Position numbers and translations under genes: made by a program | Shown: positions 10,843 to 23,892 of the stretch, in pieces | Layout of the letters: each line of letters starts with the position of its first letter | Numbering within the stretch: the first letter of the stretch is position 1 | Notes under the pieces: generated by a model | Database searches by the model: none | The model's input: the letters and a program-made list of their open reading frames with translations, nothing else | Told to the model about the DNA's origin: nothing | From: Engraulis encrasicolus | Taxonomy: Eukaryota > Chordata > Actinopteri > Clupeiformes > Engraulidae | NCBI RefSeq assembly: GCF_034702125.1 | Contig: NC_085861.1 | Coordinates: 50,440,295 to 50,504,294, forward strand | Length of the DNA stretch: 64,000 nt | Direction of reading: 5' to 3'

Positions 10843-12035
10843 TTCCATGTAGGCCTACCTATTGAATGTAAGTGATCCATAATCTCAGGTCATGTCCCTT
10901 TACCAAGTTCATACCATATGACTACTGCAATTTTACATCAAAATCGGCTGATGGGTGAATGTGTCATATGTCATGTGATATGGTGTGTCTCTCTATTGCC
11001 ACAGCAACCTATAGAACCCATTATGTTACAATAAGGTTTACAGTCAAACATTACGCTAGAATAGACATTCAGAAAGTAGTCAGAAAACAAAAAGGAATTT
11101 GGAATGCTTCAGGGTGTTAAACTTTTTTTCCTTGGTGCTCATCGGTGTGGGGACTCTCACACTCAGAAATCAGATTAAAATATGATTTGTAGTCAAGAAT
11201 TCATAAGCTCCTCTCCGTAGTGCACACTTTTTACCGTAGGTAAACAATTATCTTGAGATTCCTCCAGTGACTCAGTCGAGTTGCTGCTGTCAAATTAATG
11301 ATAATTTACCATGCTAAGAGGTTTCTTATCAACCCACCAAAATAATGTGAATTTTGAAGTATGTTGGTAAGTAGGGCCATGTGCATTGCTCCATGGATAT
11401 TTGAGATTGGATTCATTTAGCATATGTCACGTTTGTTGATCTGAGGTTGGGGCTAGATAAAGATCACTTAGCACAGAGTTATGTTACACAAAACTCCTTG
11501 GCACATAATAATTGGGAAGAGGAAGACATGATACAATAGTATCTATTTCTGTGGAAAATTCAGTGCCCTCCACTCTTTATACAGTCCTGTAATGTAGGCC
11601 TTACTGTACAACAGTGCAGCAATGGAATGGAAATTTCCATTGGCTTCCATCGACTTGACCTTCCTGGAATCAGGATTCTTTTTCACATCGGGCAGGTGAT
11701 CTGGAACAAAAACTGAAACTAGGTGGTAGCTCCAACCATGTTGATGTATCGCGCTGCACGTGCTCACTAGCATTTCTTTGGTAGCTCAGACCTAACCCAC
11801 ACAGTTATTGTTAGGGCTAAGTTATTAGCTATACTGTCATTTGTTTTGGTAGATTTGATACTTATTACACTTTTATATCTCATACTATATGTTATTATGT
11901 GTTGCACTCAAATGTCTGTTCTGCTCCGTTCTGCTCTGTTCTGCTCTGTTCTGCTCTGTTAATGCATGGGAAAGTGACAAAGGTATTGATACCTTTAGGT
12001 CCAAGTGCGTGAATAAATTGACAATAGGGCCTTAG
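10843..12035. other. Non-coding stretch with a 10-bp minisatellite
   Basis: No gene recognised. At about 11918-11960 there are four tandem copies of TCTGTTCTGC or close variants. Confidence 0.45.
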
Positions 12036-12341
12036 ATAATGCGTGGGGAACCTTTTTCATTCAAGGGGCCTCTTCAAATTTTATAAAGTCCTCCAACGGT
12101 TGTACTATGAACACAAAGCAGGATTTCCCCCTGCACTTTAGGATTATATTGAAGGCTGCCACCTTTACAACAGATCCCACTTTCACTAGGTCTCCTGAAA
12201 ATCTTAATTGTATTGCATATGTAATTTCTAAGATTGTTTTCTAAAACATATCTCATGTGAAACTGCATAACATTAAAATTGTATCGGGGGCCGGACAAGA
12301 TCGTAAACGGCCCTCGAGCCATAAGCTCCCCACCCATGCCT
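12036..12341. mobile_element. hAT-like non-autonomous element, copy 1
   Basis: The left end GTGGGGAACCTTTTTCATTC pairs with the right end AAGCTCCCCACCC. The interior block CAAATTTTATAAAGTCCTCC is shared with 16695-17221, which defines a two-member family in this window. No ORF. Confidence 0.55.
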
Positions 12342-12685
12342 TAGATACATGTGAAAAAAACAGAGTTAAAGTAAAGCACATGACCAGGGTGGAGACAAAA
12401 CAAACAAACGCGACAAGAACGAAACTGTAAAATCATAAAATAAGAGCACTTATCTTCTTCAAACACACACACTTTGTCATTCAAGTGCGTTAAGGTTTAG
12501 TGTCGCACTCAGAACTTCATGCAGTAGTATTTTATTTGAAGAACAATTCAGCTTATGCCTTCATCAGTGTTATTTTACTTTGTAAACAAGCCCAAATAAG
12601 GGTGGTGGCTAAGAGGCATTTAAACCATTCAAATCAACTTGTGCAGATCTTGTTATGCGTGTTGTCTGTTGTATACGGTATATAT

Positions 12686-12721
12686 TTTTAGTTTAGTTTA
12701 GTTTAGTTTAGTTTAGTTTAG

Positions 12722-12751
<30 letters not shown>
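12686..12751. repeat. (TTTAG)n pentanucleotide array
   Basis: About 13 tandem copies of TTTAG, followed by TTATTGCACATCTGG. The array may be the tail of an old retroposon, since similar T-rich tails precede the repeats at 26417 and 30601. Confidence 0.85.
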
Positions 12752-12753
<2 letters not shown>

Positions 12754-15349
12754 CACATCTGGGGTCTGGTGGTGAAACACAATTTCAAACACTGTATAAT
12801 GTCAGTTACATAGCCTACTGTTGAAGAGTTTCACAATAAGGAAGACATGACTTGACTTGGTTTAGACCTTTTTATAGTCAAGGGCAGGTCAGAACATGTC
12901 AGTGCCTTTGCCTTTATAGCAACTGTAGGATTAAGAAAAACAATTGGCCCCATTTCCTCCCATCTTGCCATGTGCCAAAATCGTAACTGGACCAACCTGC
13001 CAGCCACCTTGACGGTACAGTACACTACCCATCAAGCCTGATCTGTTCTGCAAAACAGAAAAACATCTTGATAGAAATCCCTGATTCGTCCTCATTGCAA
13101 TCAGATAATGAAAAAATGTTGTAACAATACACCACTTGGTATCAGGATGATAAGACGGCACTCTTCTAAATATGTTCCATAACATACATGTAGCTTGTAG
13201 GTACAACTCCCATATACAGTAATGGAGATCGACAGCCATGCATACTGGACTACAACAAATGCCAGTCATTTTCAAACATGGATCATTTATTCGTCTGTAC
13301 AGAAACTTGTTCTGTGCTATTGACAGTGCATCTGACAGAAACAAAACAAAAACACAAAAGACAAATACAATCAATCAATTTTGGAAGGAAAAACAAATTC
13401 TCCTCATTTTTGGGGTGCTTTGGGGTTCCTGATCATACATCAATAATAAAATTTGACCGCCCCCGGCCCCCCAAACAGATATTGGTATGTAGCCTCAAGG
13501 CAACACTGTGCATACAAAAACGTCAATGTTTTTTTTTAGTATTAGACATATTACTGGAACAAGGATAATACAAATAATTTTCCAAGTTTTGATGGTTTTT
13601 GATCAATCAACTGAACAAATGACATTTAAATTACCAAAAACATGAATCACTATCACATTGCTGATTAGAAAACAATGGGCAGAATATAAAAACACAACAA
13701 AAAATTATTTCTGAGGTTCGCTTTCTTCTGACACACCTTTATCTACTTGAATTCCAGTCTCAGTAGGGACTTTCCTGAACAGAGGCAACAGGTAGCACCT
13801 TTCCTTTACCCACACATCCTCTCTTAGATAGTTTACACACTGGTAATACTTGCATTTATACGCACACACACATACCCAAGCTCACACATACTCCCAACTG
13901 ACCCCTGACCCCAGATCCCTGACCCCTAAAATATTGCAAACATAGTAAAAACTTCAGGAATGCATTATGCATTCATTTATGCACTAATACCGCAATGGGT
14001 GTTGTTGTGCACAGTGTTAAATGTACACACGGGGGGTTGAATGTCCAAGGAAACCAAGATCCCATCCATTTCAAGTCATTTCGCAACCATAGCCCATCAT
14101 CCTTTTAACTGGCTAAATGTATTCCAAACTTATTTAATTGATCAACGTGAATTAATATCAATCTCCTGTATAGAAGATTGTAGTAAAACATTGACAGACC
14201 ATTTATGCATACAAAAACAATTCCCTATACAAATTCAAATGCATTATATGGCTGAAAAAACTTGGCCTAACTGCACAGTGTTGCCTTGAGGCAGCGCACA
14301 AAAATATAAAGTTTTAACATATAAATAAAATCAAAATAAGTATTTAAACAATCCAAAGAGCTTCACTGTATATTTCTGCACATGCACATATTTTTTGGTA
14401 TAACGTTATTCAATTTAAACATGTTAATAAAAAGTAAATATAATACCAATTAGTGGGCATGTGTTTCATGCGGCCTGACTTCCAGAGAGGGCTGTCCCAT
14501 CCTCACACAAAAGCCCACACCCACTTCAAATCATCATTTGATTGGACAGAGATGTCTCACATAGTAGTTTTTGAAAAAAAATAGACCTATTTTTTTAAAG
14601 AGCCAGTCTGGGAGTCAAAATGTAATTTGTTGCCTCAAAGACACAGTATGGAGTAGAGGGTTATATACAATGGTACATGGAACATGACCATGGTGTCCAG
14701 TATATCTCATGAGGTCATCTCCTTCCATGCTGCATATGGGGATTTATTTTTAGAAATAAACACTGGTTTAAAATGAAAGTGAAAGAATGTTTGGGTGCAA
14801 GCAGAATCCTGCCATGCCTGTTTGTGTCTCTTAAGCCCAGACCGATTAAGATAAAAGCCTGTTGGTGGCAAGAAAACATGCAATGTTTATTTTGTTACGG
14901 GAACCCAACCCTAGAAAAAAGTGAAATGTTTTTGTTCATGTGTTGTTGTGGTTCATCCAGATCCGTGATGTGGTTAGTTAATGAAATGCCCTCATGGTTC
15001 TCCTAAAAGTTGTGGTGAAGAATCCGTTTAACTGTTATCTGAAGGGTTTTTTTTTCTTATCAGCATCTTTGTGCCCTGCAAGCAAGGATTTGCCCAGGCC
15101 AGCGTGTGCATTCCTACACTGGTTTCCATATTTCTGTCAGATCCACTGTAGTCAAAAATGAGACGAGAAACAGAGATACATTTCGGAAGCTTTATTTCTG
15201 AAGGCACATTTTGTGTTTGGCGGTAAGGCTCTGTTCGGAGGAAGTTCCCCAGCTTCTCCATGAGCTCCATGGAAGCCAAGACAGGGAACAGCAGCATCCT
15301 CAGGTGTAGTGCCTTCCATTTAGCTGGAAAGGCAACATACCCCCTAGAA
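12752..15349. other. Non-coding stretch
   Basis: No gene could be supported; short open frames here lack codon structure or homology. A perfect 21-bp inverted repeat bounds 13492-14292 (see findings). Confidence 0.35.
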
Positions 15350-15720
15350 CAGTGGTTCCCAACCAATGGGTCGGGACCCAACCGATGGGTCGCCAAAGAT
15401 CCACAGAGGGTCGCCAAAGATCCACAGAGGGTCGCCAAGACTTCTTGATTTTAAGGGGTTTCATTTTAAATACCTTAAGTAGCCGATGTTGAATAAATGT
15501 AAATGACAGAGCATTTATTCAAATATTGTATGCATAGAAGCAACAAAATGTAGGCCTAAATGTAAACATTTATTCTATATTTGACCAAAGACGATTAGGC
15601 CTAAAGGCATAACATAACTAAAATGAGTTTTCGCAGGAAACAGAGGGCATCATGTGACTCCCTGCACTCGTGCGGTTGGGTCACCAAAGCTTACAATGGT
15701 AAAACCATGAGTCCCTGAAG
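15350..15720. mobile_element. Repeat with an AGTGGTTCCCAACC left end
   Basis: The left end AGTGGTTCCCAACCAATGGG is typical of teleost hAT-like MITEs. It is followed by a short tandem duplication (GATCCACAGAGGGTCGCCAA twice, 15409-15440). A matching right end (TTGGGAACCACTGG) is seen only at 18329-18342, so the two may be separate fragments or one interrupted element. Confidence 0.4.
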
Positions 15721-15895
15721 TGGACAGCTGTAGGGGTCAGCCAATAGACAAAAGGGAGCGTTGACTACGTGGTCTGCCAGAACTAACGCAGGTTGCTCGA
15801 TTAATCCTGGGAGACTTCAGACTACTGCGCTGTGACCTTGTTTTATGCATCGAAGAGCTAAAAAGCAGAATGTTTCATCATCTCTCAAACATTGA

Positions 15896-15896
<1 letters not shown>

Positions 15897-15975
<79 letters not shown>

Positions 15976-16032
15976 TGTGTGTGTGTGTCTGTGTGTGTGT
16001 GTGTGTGTGCGTGCGTGCGTGCGTGTGCGCGT
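15897..16032. repeat. (GT)n microsatellite
   Basis: About 135 bp of GT repeats with a few interruptions, ending in GTGC variants. Confidence 0.95.
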
Positions 16033-16212
16033 GAGTGTTTGTGGACATGGACATGCTATATATTTTCTTTAGCCTATACACTTGCAAGGTCATCTGCTGC
16101 AGTAGGCTACTGCTATGAAAGTCCTTTGTCCAGAAGGCCATTATAATTGTTCAATGACATGCAGAGGAATTCACAAAGATGTAATCGTAGCGACTGCTCT
16201 GCATGAGCTATA

Positions 16213-16397
16213 CAGTGTTTCTCAACGGGGGCTCTACAGCGTTGAGAAGCATACAGCTGAGAAGGGGTAGTGCTTAGTTGCCATTGGGGGGCATTAGTCT
16301 ATTTTTGAATACTAAGGGGGGTGTTGTTATGAGGCCAACTTGAGAGACTTACCACGTGGTCCAGGGGGCATTTATTCAAAAAAGGTGAACCACTGAG
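16213..16397. mobile_element. Short hAT-like MITE
   Basis: The left end CAGTGTTTCTCAACGGGGGC pairs imperfectly with the right end GGTGAACCACTG. The interior has G-rich blocks and no ORF. Confidence 0.5.
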
Positions 16398-16694
16398 CTA
16401 TGCGTTTACCGTACCTCTCTAGCAATGTTCATTGTGTGAATTATGTGTAAGCTAATGATACTGCAGGTGCACACAGCACTTTGTGAAAAAAATCCTCGTT
16501 CACAGCCAGGTGTTTATGACTCTTTATGACTATAATTTGGTTTCGTTTTTCGCTCTTAGTGGCTGTACTCATACCATATTTGTTATCAGTGCAATTCAGT
16601 TACACATTGACCCTCAGTTTGACTCCTGAAGGACCAGCAGATTTTCAAAGGAAATCAGCTGAACAATAGTTGAACAACAGGCAAGCTCTAGATC

Positions 16695-17221
16695 AGGGGT
16701 GGGGAACCGTTTTCTTCCGAGGGCCACTTCAAATTTTATAAAGTCCTCCAATGGCCATCACTAGAAAGAAAACTCAACTGGGAAACTCCAACTACCATTG
16801 CCATTGTGACACAGCAGTCCACAACACACAAGTGAACACTTCACACAAAAAAATGCATTCATGCCTAACCCGTGCAAGGGGGCAGGCCCCAATGGCGCCC
16901 CATAGGAGCAGTGTAGTGGGACGATACCATGCTCAGGGTACCTCAGTCATGGAGGGGTATGGGGGAGAGCACTGGTTAATTACTACCCCCACCAACTTGG
17001 CGGGTCGGGAGTCGAACTGGCAACCTTTGGGCTACAAGTCTGATGCTCTAACCGCTTACCCATGTCTGTATTACTACACTTGTATTGCAAATGTAATTTC
17101 TAAGATTTCTTTACAAAACATTTGATAGGCCTATTTCATGTGAAACTGCATAGCATACAAATTATGTCCCTAGGGCCAGATAAGACGGCCTAAAGAAAAG
17201 ACATAGGTTCCCTACCCCTGC
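16695..17221. mobile_element. hAT-like non-autonomous element, copy 2, with an old SINE inside
   Basis: Its ends are CAGGGGTGGGGAACC and GGTTCCCTACCCCTG, and it shares the CAAATTTTATAAAGTCCTCC block with 12036-12341. A diverged tRNA-SINE on the minus strand lies at about 16860-17060. It is recognisable by a CTCTAACCGCTTACCCATG box A-like region and a GAGTCGAACTGGCAAC box B-like region. Confidence 0.6.
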
Positions 17222-18740
17222 TCTAGATTGACGATAGAGGCACTGTGAGGATAATTTTAAAAAAAAAATGTTTAAATGTGTTTTTTCCTTTGGCCTATAT
17301 ACACTTGCAGGACCCTCTCCTGCAGGACTGATAATACATGGAACTCCTTTGACCCTGCACTGCGTGAGTTATGCATATGCATATGTTTGCCTGTCTTGCA
17401 TGCTTACTACCTGTGAGCATGGTTTTGTTGATATAAAATTTTAAGTGACACTCAATTTTTGATAATCAACTTCAATTGACCTAAAAAAACTAACTTTTCA
17501 TTTTTTAACAACATTATAGTCACATAAAGATTTATCTGGTCATGGGGGAGGTCAGGGGGGGATGACTTGCGTAACATATCCACCACAATACAGGATCGAT
17601 ATACATACCTTACGTGAAGTTTATTAGAAGTTGAAGTGTTTAATAACTTCCTTTGATAAGGCATGGGTCATTACAGTATTATGTGCTGCATGATAAAATT
17701 GCACATGGGCAATTCCAGCCTTTATAGTTTCAAGTCAATCGATCAAATTGCAGGTGCATCACTGTTTATGACTGCAGTTGTGTTTTAAATTAATTGATGG
17801 CCGCTTTCACTCTTAGCGAGTGCGACACACTTTCATATTGACCCACAGTTTGATTCCCGAAGGACGAGCTGTTTAAAAGAAATCAGCTGAACAATAGGCA
17901 CAATAGAGATGGTGTGACGATTTATGCATAAGCAGCTTTGTTTAAACCCATTTTAGCCTAAGTCCTTTTTTGGGAAACCGTGCCCTCTGCCTATTAAAAC
18001 CTAAATATCTGAGCCTCCGAAGCACAAAAGAACATGAAATAAGTTGCATTTAAAAGCTATGACCCTCATTTTGCAATAGTTCATTGAACTCTGACATACC
18101 CACATTTTTTTTTATAAAAAAAGAACTCAAATCTCAGGCTTTGCCTTCCCCATCTCTCTCACACCATTCATTTCCTGTCTCTCTCACACTGTCTAGCAAT
18201 AAAGGTTAAAACCCCACAAAAAATATATATATTTTTTTAAAAAAGCAAAGCCGTTTCTGATCGCCGGAAAGAACCATAAACGCACAGCAGTACCTCCGCG
18301 GCCCCCACGTGGGCCCTGACCCCCAGATTGGGAACCACTGGTGTAGCCTATAGAGTCGCTACAGGTGAACACAACTTCTCAGCTGTCTTTCCCCCTGTCT
18401 CCCATTGAGATTATATTCTTAGCCAACGTTGGTTTATTTGTTGTTTTCAGTTGGCAACTTTTTGATTAAAAAAAAGCAATCAATAGATTTACATGGAATT
18501 ATTAGAAATCAAGATGAAAATGGGTCAATGAAGAAATGGTATGATTTTGGTGTTTTCCTGGGTCACCTGATTTTGAACTGTTGTAAAAATAATAACACAG
18601 TAATGGTGTACTGTTTACATTGTATTTGCATGTTAGTTTCTTTACAAGACAGATCCAAGTTTGTCCAGGCAAACATGATCTCACAACTTACTGTAACTTG
18701 GTAGCCTTGATCTTCTTGGAACAGTGCACACTGCGGTGCC
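17222..18740. other. Non-coding stretch
   Basis: No gene. An isolated right terminus of an AGTGGTTCCC-type MITE lies at 18329-18342. Confidence 0.35.
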
Positions 18741-18749
18741 TTCAAGGCC

Positions 18750-19060
18750 ATAATTTATTGCAGATATATAATACCTTTTTGACACCTCGTCAGAATGAAA
18801 CAGAAAGCACTCCAGAGTGCCACTTCTGGGCCCCCTCTCTCCGTGGGCCGGGGACAACTCACCTCTTTGCACCCCTGCATCCCCAAACCACCACCAGCAC
18901 CATAATTTATTGCAGATATATAACACATGTTTGACGCCTAGTCAGAACGAAACAGAAAGCACTCCAGAGTAATGACAACCCTCTTCTGGGCCCCCTCTCT
19001 CCGTGGGCCCGAGACAACTGAACTCTTTGCACCACCACCACCACCCCCAGCAGCTTCCCT
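18750..19060. repeat. 152-bp tandem duplication within a GGGCCC-rich MITE
   Basis: The unit beginning ATAATTTATTGCAGATATAT occurs at 18750 and again at 18902, a period of 152 bp. Each unit includes a CTTCTGGGCCCCCTCTCTCC block. The second unit has an extra AATGACAACC segment. Confidence 0.8.
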
Positions 19061-19474
19061 GGTGGCACATGCTTCCCTTTTAACAAGCTACAGAGGTCAT
19101 GTGTTTGGAGAGTGTGACAGTAGAAAAGAAGACAGACAATAATGTTGTCAGCTGTCAGGAGTGATGTGCTCAACTCAATGAGTCAAAGTCCTTGTCTCAC
19201 TCTCAGAAATAAATAGGCTTGTATTGACTTCCAGTCTGTTTCTCATAAAAGGCTATTAAGAGCAAAAGATACAAACTATCTATAGACAGTATCGGTCTAC
19301 TGGTTTCTGAAAGACAAGGTGATGATCAACCTGACAAGTCATAGTGTCCTTTGGATATTGATGAAACAAGTTTCAGGCAAACGGGTCTTTAAAAACAGGA
19401 TGTTGCAAAAATACTTCCGAGGAGGGTTAAGGATTGACTCCCCTCTCTGGTTGAAATCAATGGTACTGGTTTGC

Positions 19475-19615
19475 ACGGCCGCTGACAGCTTTGGCTGGGC
19501 CCAGGACAAAATCACCTGAAAGGGGCCCCCCTACCTTATATTAAATGTAATGAGCCCCCAATTATAGGCCCCCCCATCTCCCTGGGCCCGGGACAGCAGA
19601 CCCCTTCGTCTCCCC
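19475..19615. mobile_element. GGGCCC-type MITE fragment
   Basis: It contains GCTGACAGCTTTGGCTGGGC and CCTGGGCCCGGGACAGC blocks. The same family appears at 53640-53800 and 61822-61975. Confidence 0.55.
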
Positions 19616-21575
19616 TTCTCGGCTTCTTTGCTGGTTTGTGTCCTTCCTGATCACATGCAGTAGACCTGTAGATAGGTTTCTGTTGGGGTGGAGGGTCCAA
19701 AGGGTTGTGACGCTTTCCTGTGTTATCAAGTGGCTACACTGTAGGGAAATTTAGATTTTGTGTGTATAGTTTACAGTCATCAAACATCTGGCTTTCAGAG
19801 ATGGCATCATGAATGTATCTTTAGAGGTCAAATGTGAGGTCAAATGTGTCAATATGATGCCCACACTGTAGTATTTTATATTATGTCATACTGTAGCGAG
19901 ATACAAGAAACTGTGTATATGTCCTGAGTAGTAGGTAATGTAGTTCAACTGGGGTAAGACAATGGATGGTGGGCCGGCATTCAAGCAAATGTAAATTCAA
20001 GACAATAGGGATGCTTATATTGTAGCCTAATTGATGGGGGTTAGTAAACCTTCATGAAAAACACAGGCAACTCACATTTTCACACAGTGGACGTCTGAAA
20101 ATACACTGAAAACAGACAACTGAGTCCCTGACTTGACACAGACGCGAGACGTCCATCATGTGGATCTATTAATGCATTTTCTGACATAGGCCTAGGCCTA
20201 TACATAGGCCTGCCCTACATGTTTGCCTCAGGCAATAATTTCCCCCAAGACGTTCCAGTGGCAACTCCCTAGTAGTGCAAATAATTCAGGAAGTTGCTGC
20301 ATGTAGTATAAGACCTCCAGCGATAAAGTACTGCCTAGAGGTATGGACGGCATGTGAGACTTGTAAGACCAGTGGCTGACTGCGTGTCTGGTGCCTGGAA
20401 TCCACCAGTGCTGCACGCTACTGATGGGAAACCATAACCTAAAATGCTTCATGAAATGGAATGGATGGCAGCTGGATTGAGAATGACTGTTTCAAATGCA
20501 TGTCAGTGTCATTTTCAGAACGTCACTCAATAGGGGCACTTGATAAATTCATTCATTCATTTGTTCATTCAAATTCATTAAAAAGTCATTTACTTTTTTT
20601 ACTTGCTTGCCTTGTTTACACAGAATAATCACCATCCCCATGAGAGAACAAAACAAGCATTTTAAAGCTTACCATTTAAGTCGGGAATCGGGATGAATAA
20701 ATGGCCTCACTCCGACAAAGAGCTTTATTGTGGTATGGCCACTTCATGGTCCAGCCTTGGGAATAGGCATGCACTGTCTGTGTTAGTCTGCTCTGACGAG
20801 ACAGTCGGCACCCATTGAGTCTCCATCTTGTGACTGTCACAAGCGTGTCTGTCTTGGTGTATTTCCATTGACTGGTGATTTACGTAGTGGCCAGGGTATC
20901 GTTTTTTTGCAAATTCAAATAGGGACATAATTTAACTAAAATTGAGATAATTGTCACCCACAACTACTCTCACACGGCAAGCCATTTCTGAGCAGATGAA
21001 ATGCTTGGAAGTAGTTGTTTTGCAACTGCTAATGTGTGTTTGTGAATCATACAATGATGACACTGACAGTTAAAGCAGTAGTTAAACCTACAGTATGCAT
21101 ATGACATCACTGTATATCAAATGCAATACAATATACTGTTTATGCTATATTATATCCTTGATAATTGTGTCCAATCAAAGTCCCTCTTATTCAAATCAAA
21201 GCATCAAAATATTCAAAACAAACAATGGCAATCTGGTTTTACTGGTTTTTGATGTCAGGAGTTCACTTAGATATGTTTTTCTTACGGAATATCAGAATAT
21301 GTGACAAAATGTTAACACTGCACATAAAACGTGGCATGAAGTATCAGTGGCCATTATACTTTTTGAACTACAGTCACACAGATTATCACACGCGTTAAAA
21401 GGGAATAACACAGATTCTCACATGTGCAGGCAGAAAAGTCCAGGCACATGCGCACAAGCACAGACTTGTAGGTACTTTTCCAAGTCAAAGTCTCCTCCCC
21501 TCCGGCCACTCCAGCCACTCCCCTTTCCTTTCTCTAACCCCCCTCTGATGAGTAATGTTTGTAAACCTCAAGCAG
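19616..21575. other. Non-coding stretch upstream of NEURL3
   Basis: No gene recognised. It may hold distal regulatory sequence for the downstream gene, but nothing specific can be shown from one sequence. Confidence 0.35.
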
Positions 21576-21600
21576 CACGTGCGTCTGTGTGGATATAAAA
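21576..21600 (+). promoter_or_regulatory. Candidate NEURL3 core promoter
   Basis: A TATA box TATAAAA lies at 21594-21600, with an E-box CACGTG at 21576-21581. They sit 119 bp upstream of the chosen start codon and leave a short 5' UTR. This fits a TATA-driven, inducible promoter; regulation is inference. Confidence 0.55.
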
Positions 21601-22800
21601 GGCAGAGGGAGAGGCAGTCATTCAAACAGAAACAAACGGCTCAACGGATGATTTCATCCATTGCAATCAAGACCTTATCAACCTTCAAGAATTGTATGGC
21701 ATACTCCATAAAGAGAAGATGACGAATAAAGAAAATGGTGAGCATTGTTATATATATATATTCATTTCTATAGCATGTAACTAACATCATCCCTTAGAAA
21801 AAAAGTTTTTTTATGTGACCATAATATTTAATAACAAGATCTTCAATTTGTAAAATGATAGCCTGGCTAAATACAACCATTTTTTTCCTGTTCATGCAAG
21901 ACAGTAAACTGTAGGTGCAAAGCGATACGTGAAAAGATGCAATCTCAAAAAAGGATTAGAGCTGACAGTTTAAAGTCCACAGCTGGAAAGCATATGTACA
22001 GTATACTAGCACAGCGAGATGTGCCTACCAGGCGCAGTAGTCTCATGGAAGTTTTCTCTGGCCGGCTGCCAGTAAAGTTGCTGAGAAAGAGAAGTAGACA
22101 GGCTAGTCATCAGGTGTGGCCATTTGTCATTGGATTGCCCAATTCCACATATTGTAAACAGTGAACGGATGTACTTTGAACTCCCTTTTAAACCTAATAG
22201 GCTATGTACACATCTTTTTACAAGCATGTGAAAAGTGAAACTGACACTGAAAAAATGGCATATCAATTCAACACTAGAGAAGTACTTCTTCAATACTATT
22301 TACAGAGTACAATCTAGAGGATGTTAAATCAACTTTATAAGTGTTGAGTTAACACTGCATTCTGTGGAGTGTGAACTTGATTTTACAATGAGGTTAAGAA
22401 AAAAACTAGCACAGCTTACACATGCGATAAGTGCTCAGCATTGTTTACCAGCGACAAGGCAAAGGATGATTTACATATGATAATGTAAACAAAGGGGTGA
22501 ATGCATGATAACAGAAGCGCGTTTTCACAACACAGACCCTTTTCAGACTCAGTGGCTCAGCATCACAAATGGAGCACAATCTTTTGTTTGCTGACAACAA
22601 GGACTGTGATGTACAAAGGAGTGCAAACACACTTGATGTCATCACACTAGAGACCAAACCATGCAGTGGACAGATATTAACCATTTGTGTGTTACGTAGA
22701 TACAGCTGTTTGTTTTAGATCAACTGTATCAGAGAGTTTCCTGTGCTCACCTCATTTATCTCTATTCCGTTTCCCTTTTACTTCTTTTTCTATCGAACAG

Positions 22801-23292
22801 GTGAGCACATCTGTGGACGTGCCTGCCTGGGTCCACTAACCTTCCACCCTGGAGCTGTGGGCAACAAGATCACCCTCAGCCATGGAAACCTCAGGGCCTC
22901 CAGAGACTTGGAGACCTTCCAGAACGGCCTGGTGTTCAGCAGCCGCCCCATCGGGGTAAAGGAGAAGGTGACGGTCAAGGTGGAGCGAACCCTTCTAGCC
23001 TGGGTAGGTGCCATGCGGGTAGGCTTCACCAACGTGTGCCCAACCACTGGCCCACTACCATCGCTTGCCGTGCCCGACCTGACAAGTAGGCCTGGGTACG
23101 CTGCCCTGCCATTGCCCACAGATGACTGCACACCTGGCATCATGGTCACCTTCTGGGTGGCTTCAACTGGTCAGCTGTGTTTTAAGACATCCACTGGAAA
23201 ACAAGGCTGTGTGGAGACCTCTCTGGACCTTAGTCAACCCCTCTGGGCCATCTTTGATGTCTACGGGCAAACCACCACAATGCTCCTTCTCG
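22801..23292 (+). CDS. neurl3: NEURL3 exon 2: Neuralized homology repeat
   Basis: Exon 2 encodes essentially the whole NHR domain in 164 codons. Hallmarks are the opening FHP motif, GLVFSSRP, the AMRVGFT strand and the closing LWAIFDVYGQTTTMLLLG. The acceptor is ...TCGAACAG and the donor is GTGAGTGAG; the reading frame is open throughout. The GC content and codon use are much higher than in the surrounding introns, as expected for a conserved exon. Confidence 0.9.
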
Positions 23293-23892
23293 GTGAGTGA
23301 GATTGCACACAGAGTACATTTCTGAGATTTGATCCTTCCTTATTACTACCATGTCTTAATGTCATTGACTAATCTTTTGATGTCATGTCTACATTTCAGG
23401 TTCTGAAAGAATACATTTTTTCAGAAAAACATTGTCCTGTCCCATTCCTCGTAGCACGTTTGAATGTGGCTATGAGAAGACACCGCCTCAGTTACAGAGG
23501 AAGATGGAGATGGCTGAGAAGAAGCTCAAACAGCGTCTGGAGAACCAAAGGAACAACAACCATCCCAGACAGCAAAATGGGTCTGGCCCAGATCTGTGAC
23601 AGATGTTGGCAGGCACTTGGGCCAGGTCCGCAATCCTGGTCTGGCCCGGTTTCTTATTTTACAATGGCGCTGAGCTGGAACAGGTCCGGATTATGGATCC
23701 GGAATGGATCTGGCCCAGGTCCGATCCACATGTTTGGAATTTGTGGCCGACCTGGGCCAGATATGGCCCAGGTCCGTAATACGCATCTGACCATGATCTG
23801 GCCCTGATCCGTAATACACAGTTGGGGCTCATCTGGCCCATATCCGGACCTTATCTGGGCCTTATCTGGGCCTGATCCGGATTAAAGGGATA

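Noticed and set aside
14041..14289. 82-codon plus-strand ORF as a small gene
   Set aside because: No recognisable domain, no splice or promoter context, and it lies inside a possible inverted-repeat element. Its length is unremarkable for AT-moderate non-coding DNA.
15028..15438. 136-codon minus-strand ORF as a gene
   Set aside because: Its N-terminus is a repeated ATLCGSL unit read from a short tandem repeat at a MITE end, and the rest shows no family resemblance.
15892..16146. Long Cys-Val or Thr-His open reading frames
   Set aside because: These frames are produced by GT/CA microsatellites. The same reasoning removes the frames at 26000-26200, 30778-31087, 41773-42264, 51919-52314, 53498-54191 and 57071-57995.
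15350..18342. A single 3-kb hAT element from matching AGTGGTTCCC ends
   Set aside because: The two ends are of a very common type, and several unrelated complete elements lie between. No target duplication was found, so joining them is not justified.
22790..23149. Minus-strand 119-codon ORF opposite NEURL3 exon 2
   Set aside because: It is the antisense shadow of the conserved NHR exon, which has matching splice sites and domain motifs on the plus strand.
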